In this document: in pieces, positions 10,831 through 20,776 of the stretch | Position numbering within the stretch: position 1 is the first letter of the stretch | How the letters are laid out: each line of letters opens with the position of its first letter | Source of the DNA: Mesocentrotus franciscanus | Taxonomy: Eukaryota; Echinodermata; Echinoidea; Camarodonta; Strongylocentrotidae | Length of the DNA: 64,000 bases | Reading direction: 5' to 3' | Assembly (NCBI GenBank): GCA_037976565.1 | Contig: CP137673.1 | Coordinates: 6,393,522-6,457,521, forward strand | Notes under the pieces: model-generated | Seen by the model: the letters and a program-made list of their open reading frames with translations, nothing else | What the model was told of the DNA's origin: nothing | The model's database searches: none | Translations under genes and position numbers: made by a program

Positions 10831-11305
10831 CTGTTGTAAAAAAAATACAAAAAAGTTTGAATTCTCAGAGCAAGACTGCATTCCACTGGTACTAGGCAAA
10901 CATTGGTGATCAGCTGCAAATCTATTAACACCTACATGAATATCCAGTAGAGCAAACAAATCATTTTTTTTGGGGGGGGGGTCAGTCTTCACATGTTAGG
11001 CATATACATGTAAACATATATTCCAGGAACAATGTGTGAGTTAACCATCAACAGATCTTTTCTTACAAATATATTCATATTAATCTCCTACAAGGATTAC
11101 ATGTGGCAACTCCCAAACATGCCTGAACTAAAATAGGGTGATTTATGAAGAAAAACAAACAGACAAACAACATCAACAGCAACACATGCACTTCTGATTA
11201 TTCAATTACATTAACTTACAACAAGTACATGTAAAAGTTGATTACAAAGTAATTTTCAGTAATGTTTGAATAAGTAGAGATTATTTTTTGTCCCTTTGTA
11301 CTTAC

Positions 11306-11460
11306 CCCTGGGGGTCGAGGGTAGCCATGCATGCCTTGGTAGGAGGGGCCTCCTCGCATGTGGGGAGGGGGTGGCATGCCATAACTTGGGCCGTATCCTG
11401 GGTAGGTGGGGTACATCCCTCCTCCTCCCCTTCCTCCATACGGCTGACCATAATAATTAC
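11306..11460 (-). CDS. internal exon, Gly/Tyr/Pro-rich segment of LENG8-like protein
   Basis: The acceptor TTCATTGAAG (ending 11461) and donor GTAAG (11305-11301) bound a 155-bp exon. It completes a Gly codon split after phase 1 and ends in phase 0, so it joins both neighbours in frame. The product reads GNYYGQPYGGRGGGGMYPTY, then PGYGPSYGMPPPPHMRGG and GYPRPPG. Vertebrate LENG8 also has a Tyr/Gly/Gln/Pro-rich N-terminal region, which fits, but many nuclear proteins share this composition. Confidence 0.72.
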
Positions 11461-11816
11461 CTTCAATGAAAAAAAGGGAGAAAAAAGGCACAACATAATT
11501 CATGTTAATAAAAGACAGCGAGGGCTAAATCACTGATTTTATTCTCATCTTGCATTATGCAATACTAACTGAAATTCTTTGTGACATATTGATCTGTAAG
11601 GGTGGAACCAAGAATGAGGCATAAATGAACATTCGTAAGCCTTCATTAGCCTACTAGGCTCCAGTCTAACATTTTAGTTACAACCAACTCTAAATCAAGC
11701 TTAAAACAGCGTCAGGTTAAAAATATGGGCCATAGACTTTCAGTTGGTAATGTATGTTACGCAAATCCTAACCCTAAGTCTTTAATGAAAAAAGGCCCAA
11801 AGCAAAAAGTAGGCCT

Positions 11817-12114
11817 GGGGGGTGTTTCACAAAGACTAAAATCGACTTTAAGTTGGACTTAACTATGGCAGGCCATTCATGCCACTGGTTGCTCTCACCA
11901 TTGGTCTCTCAATTATGATCTTTAGATAATATTTTTCCTTCAATAATGAATTATCAAAAAATGTAAATTCTGTAGATTTGTGTCTATGACTTGTACGTCC
12001 CTTGAGAGACCAATGCCAGTAAATGGTGAGAGCAAACAGTGGCATGATCAGCCTGCCATAGTTACAATGTAAGTCTAACTTAAAGTCAATCTTAGTCTTT
12101 GTGAAACACCCCCC
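11817..12114. mobile_element. ~300-bp palindromic MITE (GGGGGGTGTTTCACAAAGAC ends)
   Basis: GGGGGGTGTTTCACAAAGAC at the left is mirrored by GTCTTTGTGAAACACCCCCC at the right. Pairing continues through TTTAAGTTGGACTTAACTAT and TGGCAGGC, then TGGTGAGAGCAAACAGTGGC and TGGTCTCTC. It lies in an intron of the minus-strand gene and is non-coding. Confidence 0.8.
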
Positions 12115-12154
12115 AGGACAAATATGTTGCCAGAGAAATTGTCAAATCACCTAC

Positions 12155-12417
12155 CATGCATATACATCGGATGTTGCTGGCTCATGAAGTCTGGTGCCTC
12201 CTGAGGTGTGGGATCTTTATGTTTTCCGCTCTTGTTTTCCCCATCCACTTTCTTCTTCTCCGGTGAGCTCTTGCTCTCCTTCCCGCTTCCTTCTGCAGAG
12301 GACCCAGCCTCCCCAGAGCTGTCGCCAAGTTTTTCAAGTGCCTTACGGGCTATATCCCAGGCTGTTTGAGGTACTGGGGCTGTCTTAGGTGTTGGGGCTG
12401 CTCCATACTGCTGCGAC
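12155..12417 (-). CDS. exon with WxxARKAL motif, LENG8-like protein
   Basis: The acceptor TTTTAG (ending 12418) and donor GTAGGT (12154-12149) bound a 263-bp exon, phase 1 in and phase 1 out. It reads SQQYGAAPTPKTAPVPQTAW, then DIARKALEKLG, a Ser/Glu/Lys-rich acidic/basic stretch (GKESKSSPEKKKVDGENKSG), and FMSQQHPMYMHG. The W-x-x-AR-x-AL element resembles the N-terminal WEKARQAL-type helix that I recall from LENG8, a SAC3/GANP-family relative of mRNA export factors. This one motif plus the Tyr/Pro-rich exons that follow are the whole basis for the name. The start codon and earlier exons lie to the right and were not found between 12.4 and 30 kb. The 11817-12114 MITE sits about 40 nt downstream of this exon's donor. 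Confidence 0.65.
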
Positions 12418-12663
12418 CTAAAAATGATGGTGAGAATTTGACATACTGTACATGTAAAGAATGGTAAGGAGATTCAATGGTAGGAAAAGGTAAGCAAGTC
12501 TTCATTTTTCATTTATTTTTCCATTTATTTTTCCATTTTGCACCCTGCATATCTTTATCATGTACATGTATGTCCTAGCTACACACAAACACTATTCCTG
12601 CACGTGCCTTTTTACACTTATCACTATTATTGTATAAAGTAAGTATCAAATCAATTTGAAGGA

Positions 12664-13383
12664 AGGTGGAAGTTGAAAGTTGAGCAAAATCGGATAACTA
12701 ATAAGAAAGTTATGAATTTTTGAAAAAGTATGTAAAACTATGGAACAATGAGAATCACAACACAAATTGCCAAGATGGTTATCAGTTTGTGACATCATGT
12801 CCTCACAACTTATCAATTGCTTTATATAGTTTAATCCCATTAATTTCCCTTTTTATCCCCCAAAACTTGATTTCCCCATGCCTTTGCCCAGGTTATATGA
12901 TTTGTATCATATTGTGTGCATGACATTTTCCAAAATCTTTTATAAATTTCGAAGAATTGATACTATTTTTATGAATATTGTATTTCATAATTATTGATTT
13001 TTATATAAATAGTTTACCAAAATTCAAATTTTTCATGATTTAACCGGACAAAAATTACTCTATATTAGTGCATCCACACAAAAAGATATTATTATCAATC
13101 TAACTTGGATGCTGGTGTGAAGAAATAAGATTCTTAGGGGGAAAATAGGAAATTTATATTATCAATATAAAGAAAATAATTAGTGGTTAGTGAGGACCAT
13201 ACGTCACAGACTCATGAGTGAGTTGCCAATTTGTGTAGTGATTTTCAAAGTTTTTCATGTCATTAAAAATTCATAACTTTCTTATTAGTTATCCTATTTT
13301 GCTCAAACTTTTTTTGATTGGTTTGTCTGATTTTTCTGGTTCTATTGAAAGTAAGTTATTTTTGGAGTGGACTTGGGCTTTAA
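12664..13383. mobile_element. TTAA-flanked element A, copy 2 (left end truncated, inverted relative to copy 1)
   Basis: It matches 2107-2893 as a reverse complement. The left similarity begins near GAGCAAAATCGGATAACT (about 12683), so one terminal repeat is missing. The right end is complete (GGAGTGGACTTGGGCT) and abuts TTAA at 13380-13383. The neighbouring element B starts on the same TTAA. Confidence 0.75.
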
Positions 13384-13917
13384 AGGTACTATGTCCCATT
13401 TGCAGGCCCAAAAAATGAAAAGGTTAAATTCCAACGGCATTTGAAAGACAATACTAATTTAGAACTTCCCTAAAAAAAGGGGGGCTTGAAAATGTCTTTA
13501 AGTGGAAAATAACGACTATTAGTTGTCGAATCGACTTAGGAGCTATAGAGCCAGTAAGTAATAGTCTGATTTTTCAGACCATTGTACCGAATGGTCATAC
13601 GTTTTATGCTGCGCAAAGATTCAATCAGTTTAATTTTGGCCATTACAAGAAGTGGGTTATTGATGTAGACAAATGCTCATGTACCCTTTACAGCTCATTT
13701 TATGTATGTTATTACCAAAGATAAAAAGCCAGTCAGTCACTCAATAGTGTCTGACAGTGAAGTCTAGCAAGTAAACGGGTTTCCTTGCATAATTTGAATA
13801 TTAGGACACTGCTAACGTTTAAATTTCACAGATAGGACATACATGACATATTCATAATTCCTGCAAAGTTCTACAGAATTTGATGTTGGCTGCAAAAGGG
13901 ACATACATGTAGTATCT
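13384..13917. mobile_element. TTAA-flanked element B, copy 1
   Basis: The left end AGGTACTATGTCCCATTTGC follows the TTAA at 13380-13383. The right end (AAGGGACAT, then GTATCT) precedes TTAA at 13918-13921 and carries a 7-bp ACATGTA insertion. The body is closely similar to 58119-58646 (AAAATGAAAAGGTTAAATTC, TGCTGCGCAAAGATTCAATC). No coding frame of note. Confidence 0.8.
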
Positions 13918-14027
13918 TTAAAGTGACTCAGTAACATTGTTGAAGGTTGATGAAAAAAATTAAGGCTGTGCATAACCATGTAATGAGGTACTCGAGTACA
14001 CTCCCAGTCTTGCCCTTGACCATTATT

Positions 14028-14908
14028 AACTCCGGGGAGCTCCAACGCCGACGCCAAAGGCGTCGGAGCTCCGGATCCGGAATCGGAACACGAAAAACAG
14101 AAGAGAACGGTCTTATTTTATAGAAAACTGAAACGGTAGTGATTATAATTTTGACTTACAAGTGTGCTTGACTCCTCTGGGCATCGTCCAAACTACTTGA
14201 AATTATAATTTGAAGAAGTCTTCGATGGGAAAAAGGGTGATTCCTCGTCCTAAACTATATGGCGGAAAGAAAGTACGCATGCGCGGTTGCGGCGCATCAA
14301 ATATGAATATTCATGCTATAGAGCGCCGTTCGTTCGAAAATGCTGAATATGCACGACTCGAAACAACAGAGCGGTGATTAGGGACTTTTAGATTTGCACG
14401 TCGACGTAATGGACTGCAACGTGTGCCGTTCTTTCAAGGCACTGGCCCGTGCCCAGCAGTGCCTTAAAAGGACGTCACATTACCTTAAAAGGACGTCACA
14501 TTACCTTAAAAGGATGTCACCATGGCAGTCCACGTTCTCGTCGTGTAAAATCTAAAAGTCCCTAATGTAAACAAGTCGTGCATATTCAGCATTTTCGAGC
14601 GAACAGCGCTCTATAGCATGAATATTCATATTTGCTGTTGATTCATGTTGATGTTGAATTGACAGTACAACATGGATGGCTCGGTTTAGGACGAGGAATC
14701 ACCCTTTTTTCCATCGATGACTTCTTCAAATTATAATTTCAAGTGGTTTGGACGATGCCCAGAGGAGTCAAGCACACTTGTAAGTCAAAATTATAATCAC
14801 TACCGTTTCACTTTTCTATAAAATAAGACCGTTCTCTTCTGTTTTTCGTGTTCCGATTCCGGATCCGGAGCTACGACGCCTTTGGCGTCGGCGTCGGAGC
14901 TCCCTGAG
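14028..14908. mobile_element. foldback element with ~330-bp arms
   Basis: The left arm starts at about 14028 (GGGAGCTCCAACGCCGACGC) and runs to about 14360. The right arm runs from about 14590 to 14905, ending in GGCGTCGGCGTCGGAGCTCC. The arms share long inverse matches, for example GATTCCGGATCCGGAGCT-type words, AGAAGAGAACGGTCTTATTT and TGACTTACAAGTGTGCTTGA. Even the loop pairs: TAGGGACTTTTAGATTT at 14380 versus AAATCTAAAAGTCCCTA at 14550. The loop also has three copies of CCTTAAAAGGACGTCACATT. Diverged relatives are at 32030-32580. Confidence 0.85.
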
Positions 14909-14960
14909 TTAGACCATTATTTGAACAATTGTTGAAGATTTGGTTGATATTTGGTATGTT

Positions 14961-16135
14961 ATAGTAGGGTGTCTGAACGATTTTTCAATTTTCCCTTTTA
15001 GATCGTTTTTCACCATTTTGGTTGGATAATTGAAAAAATTATTCACTCAGAATAATACATTTCAAATTTCAAGACTCACCGATGTTTCTATCAAAAGTTA
15101 CAGCCCCTTCAATTCCCTACAATATTCATCCATTTTTTGTAAGAATCGACGAAAAAGGCGTACACGCAGAGTTATGTTGTTTTGCTAAATTTAGCACAAC
15201 AGCTGAATTGCGCAATATGCAGCGTGCACATACGTGCAAGCGTCAGCGTGTTGCTTAAATGATGCGCGATCGGCAATCCATTGTCTTCAATGGGCACCCA
15301 CTTCGGGTTTGTAGACATGCGGCCCGATGCATATTCATGTGCAGATTTTACGCGCTATCACCATGGGTTCGGCGGCGCGAGCTCACGCCTCCCTACTAAG
15401 CTGATCCGAAAAATGTGGGAAGGGTATTTTCAAACTGTAATTGTTTGTGATCCCTGGGGCTAGCGAAAAAATAAGCGTAGGGATATTTTCCTTACGACTG
15501 GGACTACATATCGCCAGGGCGTCATATCTCATAAGTGGCAAATTTCGAGTTAGCCAGGAAACAATGTTTAAATAGCTGTTTTGACCAAGATATTTTTAGA
15601 ATTTCGAGATGACGCCTCTGGAAATATTGGAATTAATCTGCTCTTTCATATGACACCTCATTTATTGAGTATCACCTTCAGGATCACAAAGAATAAAGGT
15701 TTGAACTTCAAAAAAAAAAAACTTTGACCAATTTTGCATGATCGCGTAATGCACATAGACTGCATAGGGCTGCGTGCAATCTCTATGGGAAGGATTTTAG
15801 CACACAACATCGGGTGCGCGATCAGACACCCTAGTTATAGTACTATCTCCACGCCGGAGTCACGGGTCGAAAGTATGGTCACAGTTCTGAACAAGCGGCC
15901 CCACTTTTTCTGTCCATTCTGGTCCTCTGCCTCTGGACAAAAATTGGATGAATTCAATATTGCCAAGATTTTTAGGGGGCTGTATCTTTTGTTGAAACAT
16001 CGGTGAGTCTTGGAATTTGAAATGTGTTCTTCTGAGTAGACCCTAGTTGGGTTTTTCAATTATTCAACCATATTTCTGAAAAACGAACCAAAAGGCAAAA
16101 ATTGAATCCAGACAAATCGTCCAGACACTCTACAC
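14961..16135. mobile_element. ~1.2-kb element with diverged ~190-bp inverted ends
   Basis: The left end (GTGTCTGAACGATTTTTCAA) is matched inversely at the right end (ATCGTCCAGACAC at about 16118-16130). Further inverse matches are CAAGACTCACCGATGTTT / AAACATCGGTGAGTCTTG and ATTCATCCA / TGGATGAAT. The arms are clearly more diverged than in the other foldback elements here. The interior has no recognised gene. Confidence 0.7.
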
Positions 16136-16193
16136 TGCATTCTACAGTAAAGCTGCAGGCTAGTACATCGAGATCGAGGCAGCAACAACACAT

Positions 16194-16203
16194 CACTGCA
16201 CCG
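16194..16203 (+). repeat. left target-site duplication of TU-like element
   Basis: CACTGCACCG here is identical to 23711-23720, directly at the outer edge of each inverted repeat. Confidence 0.8.
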
Positions 16204-16945
16204 GTAACCCGACACATGCTCCGCCGACAATTGCTCCGCCGACATTTACTCCGCAAAACGCGACAATTGCTCCGCGACATTTGCTCCGCGACATTTGCTC
16301 CGCCGACAATTGCTCCGCCGACATTTGCTCCGCCGACAATTGCTCCGCCGACATTTGCTCCGCCGACATTTGCTCCGCCGACATTTGCTCCACCGACAAT
16401 TGCTCCTCCGACAATTGCTCCGCGACATTTGCTCCGCCGACAATTACTCCGCATGAAGTGATAAATGCTCGGTGACAAATGCTCCTCGAGCGACAGTTGC
16501 TCCGGCGACAATTGCTCCGCCGACATTTGCTCCCGACAAATGCTCCTCCGACATTTGCTCCGCCGACAATTGCTCCGCCGACATTTGCTCCCCCGACAAA
16601 TGCTCCTCCGACATTTGCTCCGCCGACAATTGCTCGCCGACATTTGCTCCCCGACAAATGCTCCTCCGACATTGCTCCGCCGACAATTGCTCCTCCGACA
16701 ATTGCTCCGCCGACATTTGCTCCGCCGACAATTGCTCCTCCGACATTTGCTCCGCCGACAATTGCTCCTCCGACATTTGCTCCGCCGACAATTGCTCCTC
16801 CGACATTTGCTCCGCCGACAATTGCGCTGCATGAAGCGACACTTGCTCCGGTGACAATTGCTCCTCCGACATTTGCTCCGCATGAAGCGACATTTGCTCG
16901 GTGACATTTGCTCCGACGACATTTGCTCCGCCCAAAAAGTGCCCG
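16204..16945. repeat. left inverted-repeat array of 15-mers
   Basis: The consensus unit is GACAWTTGCTCCGCC, with W alternating between the ACAATTGC and ACATTTGC types in many places. The outer 250 bp align unit by unit with the inverse of the right array, including landmark variants ATTTACTCCGCAAAACGCG and CATGAAGTGATAAATGCTC. Degenerate units (GACAAATGCTCC and similar) continue to about 17165. The long Ala/Pro/Thr or Gly/Ala/Asn/Val frames on both strands are products of the 15-bp period and not proteins. Confidence 0.9.
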
Positions 16946-17165
16946 TAAAATACAAATGCTACTACGACAATTATTGCTCCTCCCCAAAAGTACCCCGTTG
17001 AAGACAAATGCTCCGCCGACAATAAAATTGCTCTCTGATCCAAATGTGCCTCGTGGAAGACATGAATGCTCCTCTGGCAATTAGTGCAATAAATTGCTCT
17101 GCCGTCATTTGTTTTGCCTAAAAAGTGCCTTACAGAAGACAAACGCTCAGCCGTTTATTGCTCTA

Positions 17166-17285
17166 CCCCATAATGTTTAATTAATCAAAAATCAAGTTAT
17201 AGCTCCTTATGCAAGTTCTCCACCGAAAGATAATTACTCCGCTCAAAATCTGTTTCATGTATTGCACATTAGCTGATACAAAGCT

Positions 17286-17329
<44 letters not shown>

Positions 17330-18214
17330 GCTCCTCCTTTACCTTTTTACACCCTTTTCTTGTCTTCCTAGCTCTTTTCTTTCCTCTCATGCTATTAGTC
17401 TTCTTTCATTTTCCTCACCTCTTCTCTTCTGCCCCACTCGAGTTCTATTTCTCTCATGAAATTGTAACCTAATGTAGTACATGTATTACATTCTTGTTTA
17501 GAATAGTATTTTCAATAATATCCAGTCCGTTCTCTATAGATTTCTTCCCTTCAGTTAAGTGTTTGTAGCTTTACTATATATATATTAGTGTGTAAAGCAC
17601 CCGTCTCATTCGAGTACTTTGTTTTCACTGACTTTAAGTGATGAAGAACTAACATCAAACTGCAACAAAATGATTTGTGAAAATGGGAATAAGCAGTAAG
17701 GTTAAGAACTATACCATGAAGATAATAAAGTAACAGTGTTATTCATTTTCTTTATTCTTACCTTTTCAAATAATAATTACAAAAAATTACATCATATAGT
17801 CAACCAAAAAATTTCCATGATACAGATATGTTATATCATAAGTTACCATCCTTTTCTGAAAGAACTGTTTTCACAATTATCTTCATTATGTTTCAACCTA
17901 ATTCTTTTACAAACCGTATAGGCCTAATTTCCATGATCCTAACATCATTTTATACTCGGTTTATCTTCTTCTAATATCTCAATTCCAATCAAATTTGTAT
18001 TGGAGTTCTGGTCATCAATTACATTTCGAAATAAACAGTTTCAAAGCATTGTGGAATTAGATTAGGTGTACATAAACAAGATTTAGGGATTATCGAATCG
18101 ATAAATTTACACACGAAAGTCCCCTCAGGCACTTGCGCCAGGCGCGGATCCAGGATTTCTTAGGGGCCAAATTTGAATTATGCGAGCCAAATATTGGTAC
18201 GTAATGGTGACCAG
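17166..18214. other. TU-like element middle segment, left part
   Basis: AT-rich, with a (CT)n tract at about 17289-17335. No gene, tRNA or inverse partner was found. Confidence 0.5.
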
Positions 18215-19052
18215 CAGTGGCGTAATGAGCAAAAACGTTTTTTGGGGGAGACAAAAAAATCCGCATCATCCCCACTCTTACATGCAGGCCCCGCTGAACG
18301 TTTTCAAAGTGGGTGGGGAGGCTAAATTATTGACGATCAGGTAGAGCGTAGCGTAAATTGGCGTGGGGTCAAGGCGGAGCCCCGGAAGCTTAAGGGGTAT
18401 GGGCATTTAATTACGGTCAGATGAGCATATTTTGATACCTTATTCATGACACTGGCATGTCACTAATTGGCCTGGGGTCCAGGGGGCTGAGCCCCCTGAA
18501 ACTCAGGGATTTGAGGCATTTTATAACGGTCAGATGAGCATATTTTGATACCTTATTGTGACACTGGCAGGTCACTAATTGGCGTGGGGTCAGGGGCGGA
18601 GCCCCAAGCTCAGGGTTTTAGGCATCAAATTACCGTCAGATGAGCATCCAGGGGTCTGTCTTAGGGCCCTAGGTGGAATCAAGGGGGCAGAGCCCCCGGA
18701 AGCTCAGGGGTTTTAGGCATTTAATCAAGGTCAGATGAGCATATTTTGATATCTCATTATTTGTTGACACTGGCAGGTCACTATTATTTCTCTCTTTCTC
18801 TCTTTCTTTCTATTTCTCTTTAATATACTTTTTCGAAGAAAGTAGGGGTCGAGGCCCCGTAACCCGCCGTTCCGCGGGCCCTGACATGTAGTCCTCTAAA
18901 TAAGCATATTTCTTGCCTGACTGTAAATTTAGGAATTTGTCATTTTCCAACAAACGCATAAAAAGTATAATTTGTAAATCACCGGTATCGAATTATAGAA
19001 ATAAACCACCTTCGAATCATATGGGGGCAACTGCCCCATCAGTACGCCAGTG
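18215..19052 (-). mobile_element. hAT-like non-autonomous element, copy 1 (inside TU-like element)
   Basis: The ends are CAGTGGCGTAATGAGC at the left and CCATCAGTACGCCAGTG at the right. It is an inverted relative of 28340-28908. The interior has about four units of 115-130 bp containing GTCAGATGAGCATATTTTGA, CACTGGCAGGTCACTA and GGGGCGGAGCCCC-like words. No target duplication is visible for this copy. Confidence 0.65.
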
Positions 19053-19059
19053 GGCCCCC

Positions 19060-19490
19060 GATCTACACCTTGTTGGCGGGAAAAATCGCAACTGATCTCC
19101 CCTACCTTTCTTCTTTCTCTTTTTTCTTTCCCTTTCTCACCTCTTTCCCTTTCCCTTCCCTTCCTTCTCTCTCTTTTAGGTTTGCGGGGAGGCAAGGGCC
19201 TTCGGCTCCCGATTCACACGTTGTTGGCGGGATTAATCGCAACTGATCTCCCTTTCTTTTCACCCTTTTCTTTTCTTCTTCCTCTTTTTCCTTCCCTTTA
19301 TCTCCTCCTCGGGGAGGTAACAGCGTGGGAGGCAAGGCCCTTTCGGCCCCTCCCGATCTCCTTCTTCCCCTTCTTTTTCTTCCCCTTCTTTTTCTTCCTC
19401 TTCTTTTTCCCTTTCTCTCCTCTTTCCCTTTCCCTTCTTTCCTTCTCTCTCTCTCTCTCTCTTTTTGCGGGGGCAAGGCCTCGGCCCCCC
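19060..19490. repeat. pyrimidine-rich tract with imperfect ~145-bp repeats
   Basis: The motif TTGTTGGCGGGA, AATCGCAACTGATCTCC recurs at about 19071 and 19220, each time followed by CTTTCCC-type tracts. GGGAGGCAAGG(G)CC occurs three times. The forward and reverse open frames here are composition artefacts. Confidence 0.7.
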
Positions 19491-20776
19491 CCTGGATCCG
19501 CGACTGCTTGCGCTGCATGCAGAAACGAGTAGTAGTATATGGGACCAAACTCAATTTATTCTGGCATGAATGTTCAGCCCGAACACTTCAGCTATTTCTT
19601 GTCATTAATAATATAAATTATAAAGGCCTTTGACGAGCAACCCCTTTCAGGGAACCTTTTAAAAAGTTATAACATTCTTCCTAACTGAGAAGGGAAAAAA
19701 ATACGAAAACACACACAAAAAATACTTTTCCCAGAACTTAAGGTTGTCTTTAACCAGTTTGTGGATATGCAAGTACAAAGTAGGCCTTTTTATGCGTCAT
19801 TCCGAATTGTCTCAAAAACTAGGCAACACACAAAAAGAACAGACATCCGAGATATTGATCAAAGAATCTTATAAAAACCAAACTCGAAAACAAGAGGATT
19901 GAGCACCATACAATTATTAACATGATATTGCAAAATATGTATAAAAAGGATTGGAAACCATTCTCTTACTCCTGCTAACCGAACAATAGTCAAAACACTC
20001 TCAAATGGTGATGCAACAGGCAGCATTATAACGTAAAAACAATCCTACATATCAATTGTTGGATGGTAAATATCCTTAATAACAATAAAAATCTAGAAAG
20101 CACTAACAGCTCAAACAGGAAACGTATGATACATGTCATGTGTCAAACTGCTCTGAAATAGAAAGATTGAAAAATAAGCTTTAAAAATAAATAGGCACCG
20201 TAAACGGGGTGGATGAGAAAACAAATTGGAAAGATGTTTTGGGTAATTTGTTTAAAAAGTAAGAAGGCAAACCCATTTCATTTTTCTTGATTATTCCCAC
20301 ATATTTCCAGCTTCCTGGCTATGAGTATCATGCTGTGAATCATCAATCAAGTAATATCTCCTCCCGGAGGGAATATGTACATTACTTTAATGTTCTGAAA
20401 TATGTCTAAAATTTCTTTCTCTTTACCTTCTAGATAATGATCTGATTTACATGAAGACCTCACAAATACGGTGTTTCATAACATTTCTGAGGAAGAAAGT
20501 GATTGCATTTTGAAAGTGTTATAATTTGTTTCCCTTTAAAGAATCTTATTTCTGTTATTTTTGTTAAAAACTGGGGTGAATTGGATCAGGCAAGCATGCA
20601 ATTATGAATTATATAAAAGAGCTTACATGCAAAAGGGCCTGAATCCATTAAAAAAAAAAATTGAAGTTTTTTACACTGCTAAATAGACTTTCACCATGTG
20701 TATCAAACTGACTATTCAATCCAAAAAAAGTTTCAGGAAGTTTGGACAAAATTGATATGAAATTAATGTTCTTTCA
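19491..20776. other. TU-like element middle segment, central left part
   Basis: AT-rich single-copy-looking sequence. No recognisable coding region, RNA gene or terminal repeat was seen. Confidence 0.45.

Noticed and set aside
10481..10909. Plus-strand frame of 142 codons opposite the Pro/Gly exon
   Set aside because: Antisense shadow of a GC-rich low-complexity exon; the minus strand has matching splice sites and phases, the plus strand does not.
16056..17142. Long open frames of up to 299 codons on both strands (Gly-Ala-Asn-Val or Ser-Lys-Cys-Arg repeats)
   Set aside because: They come from a 15-bp tandem array, whose period is a multiple of three, and appear in nearly all frames. No start context, splice site or family supports a protein.
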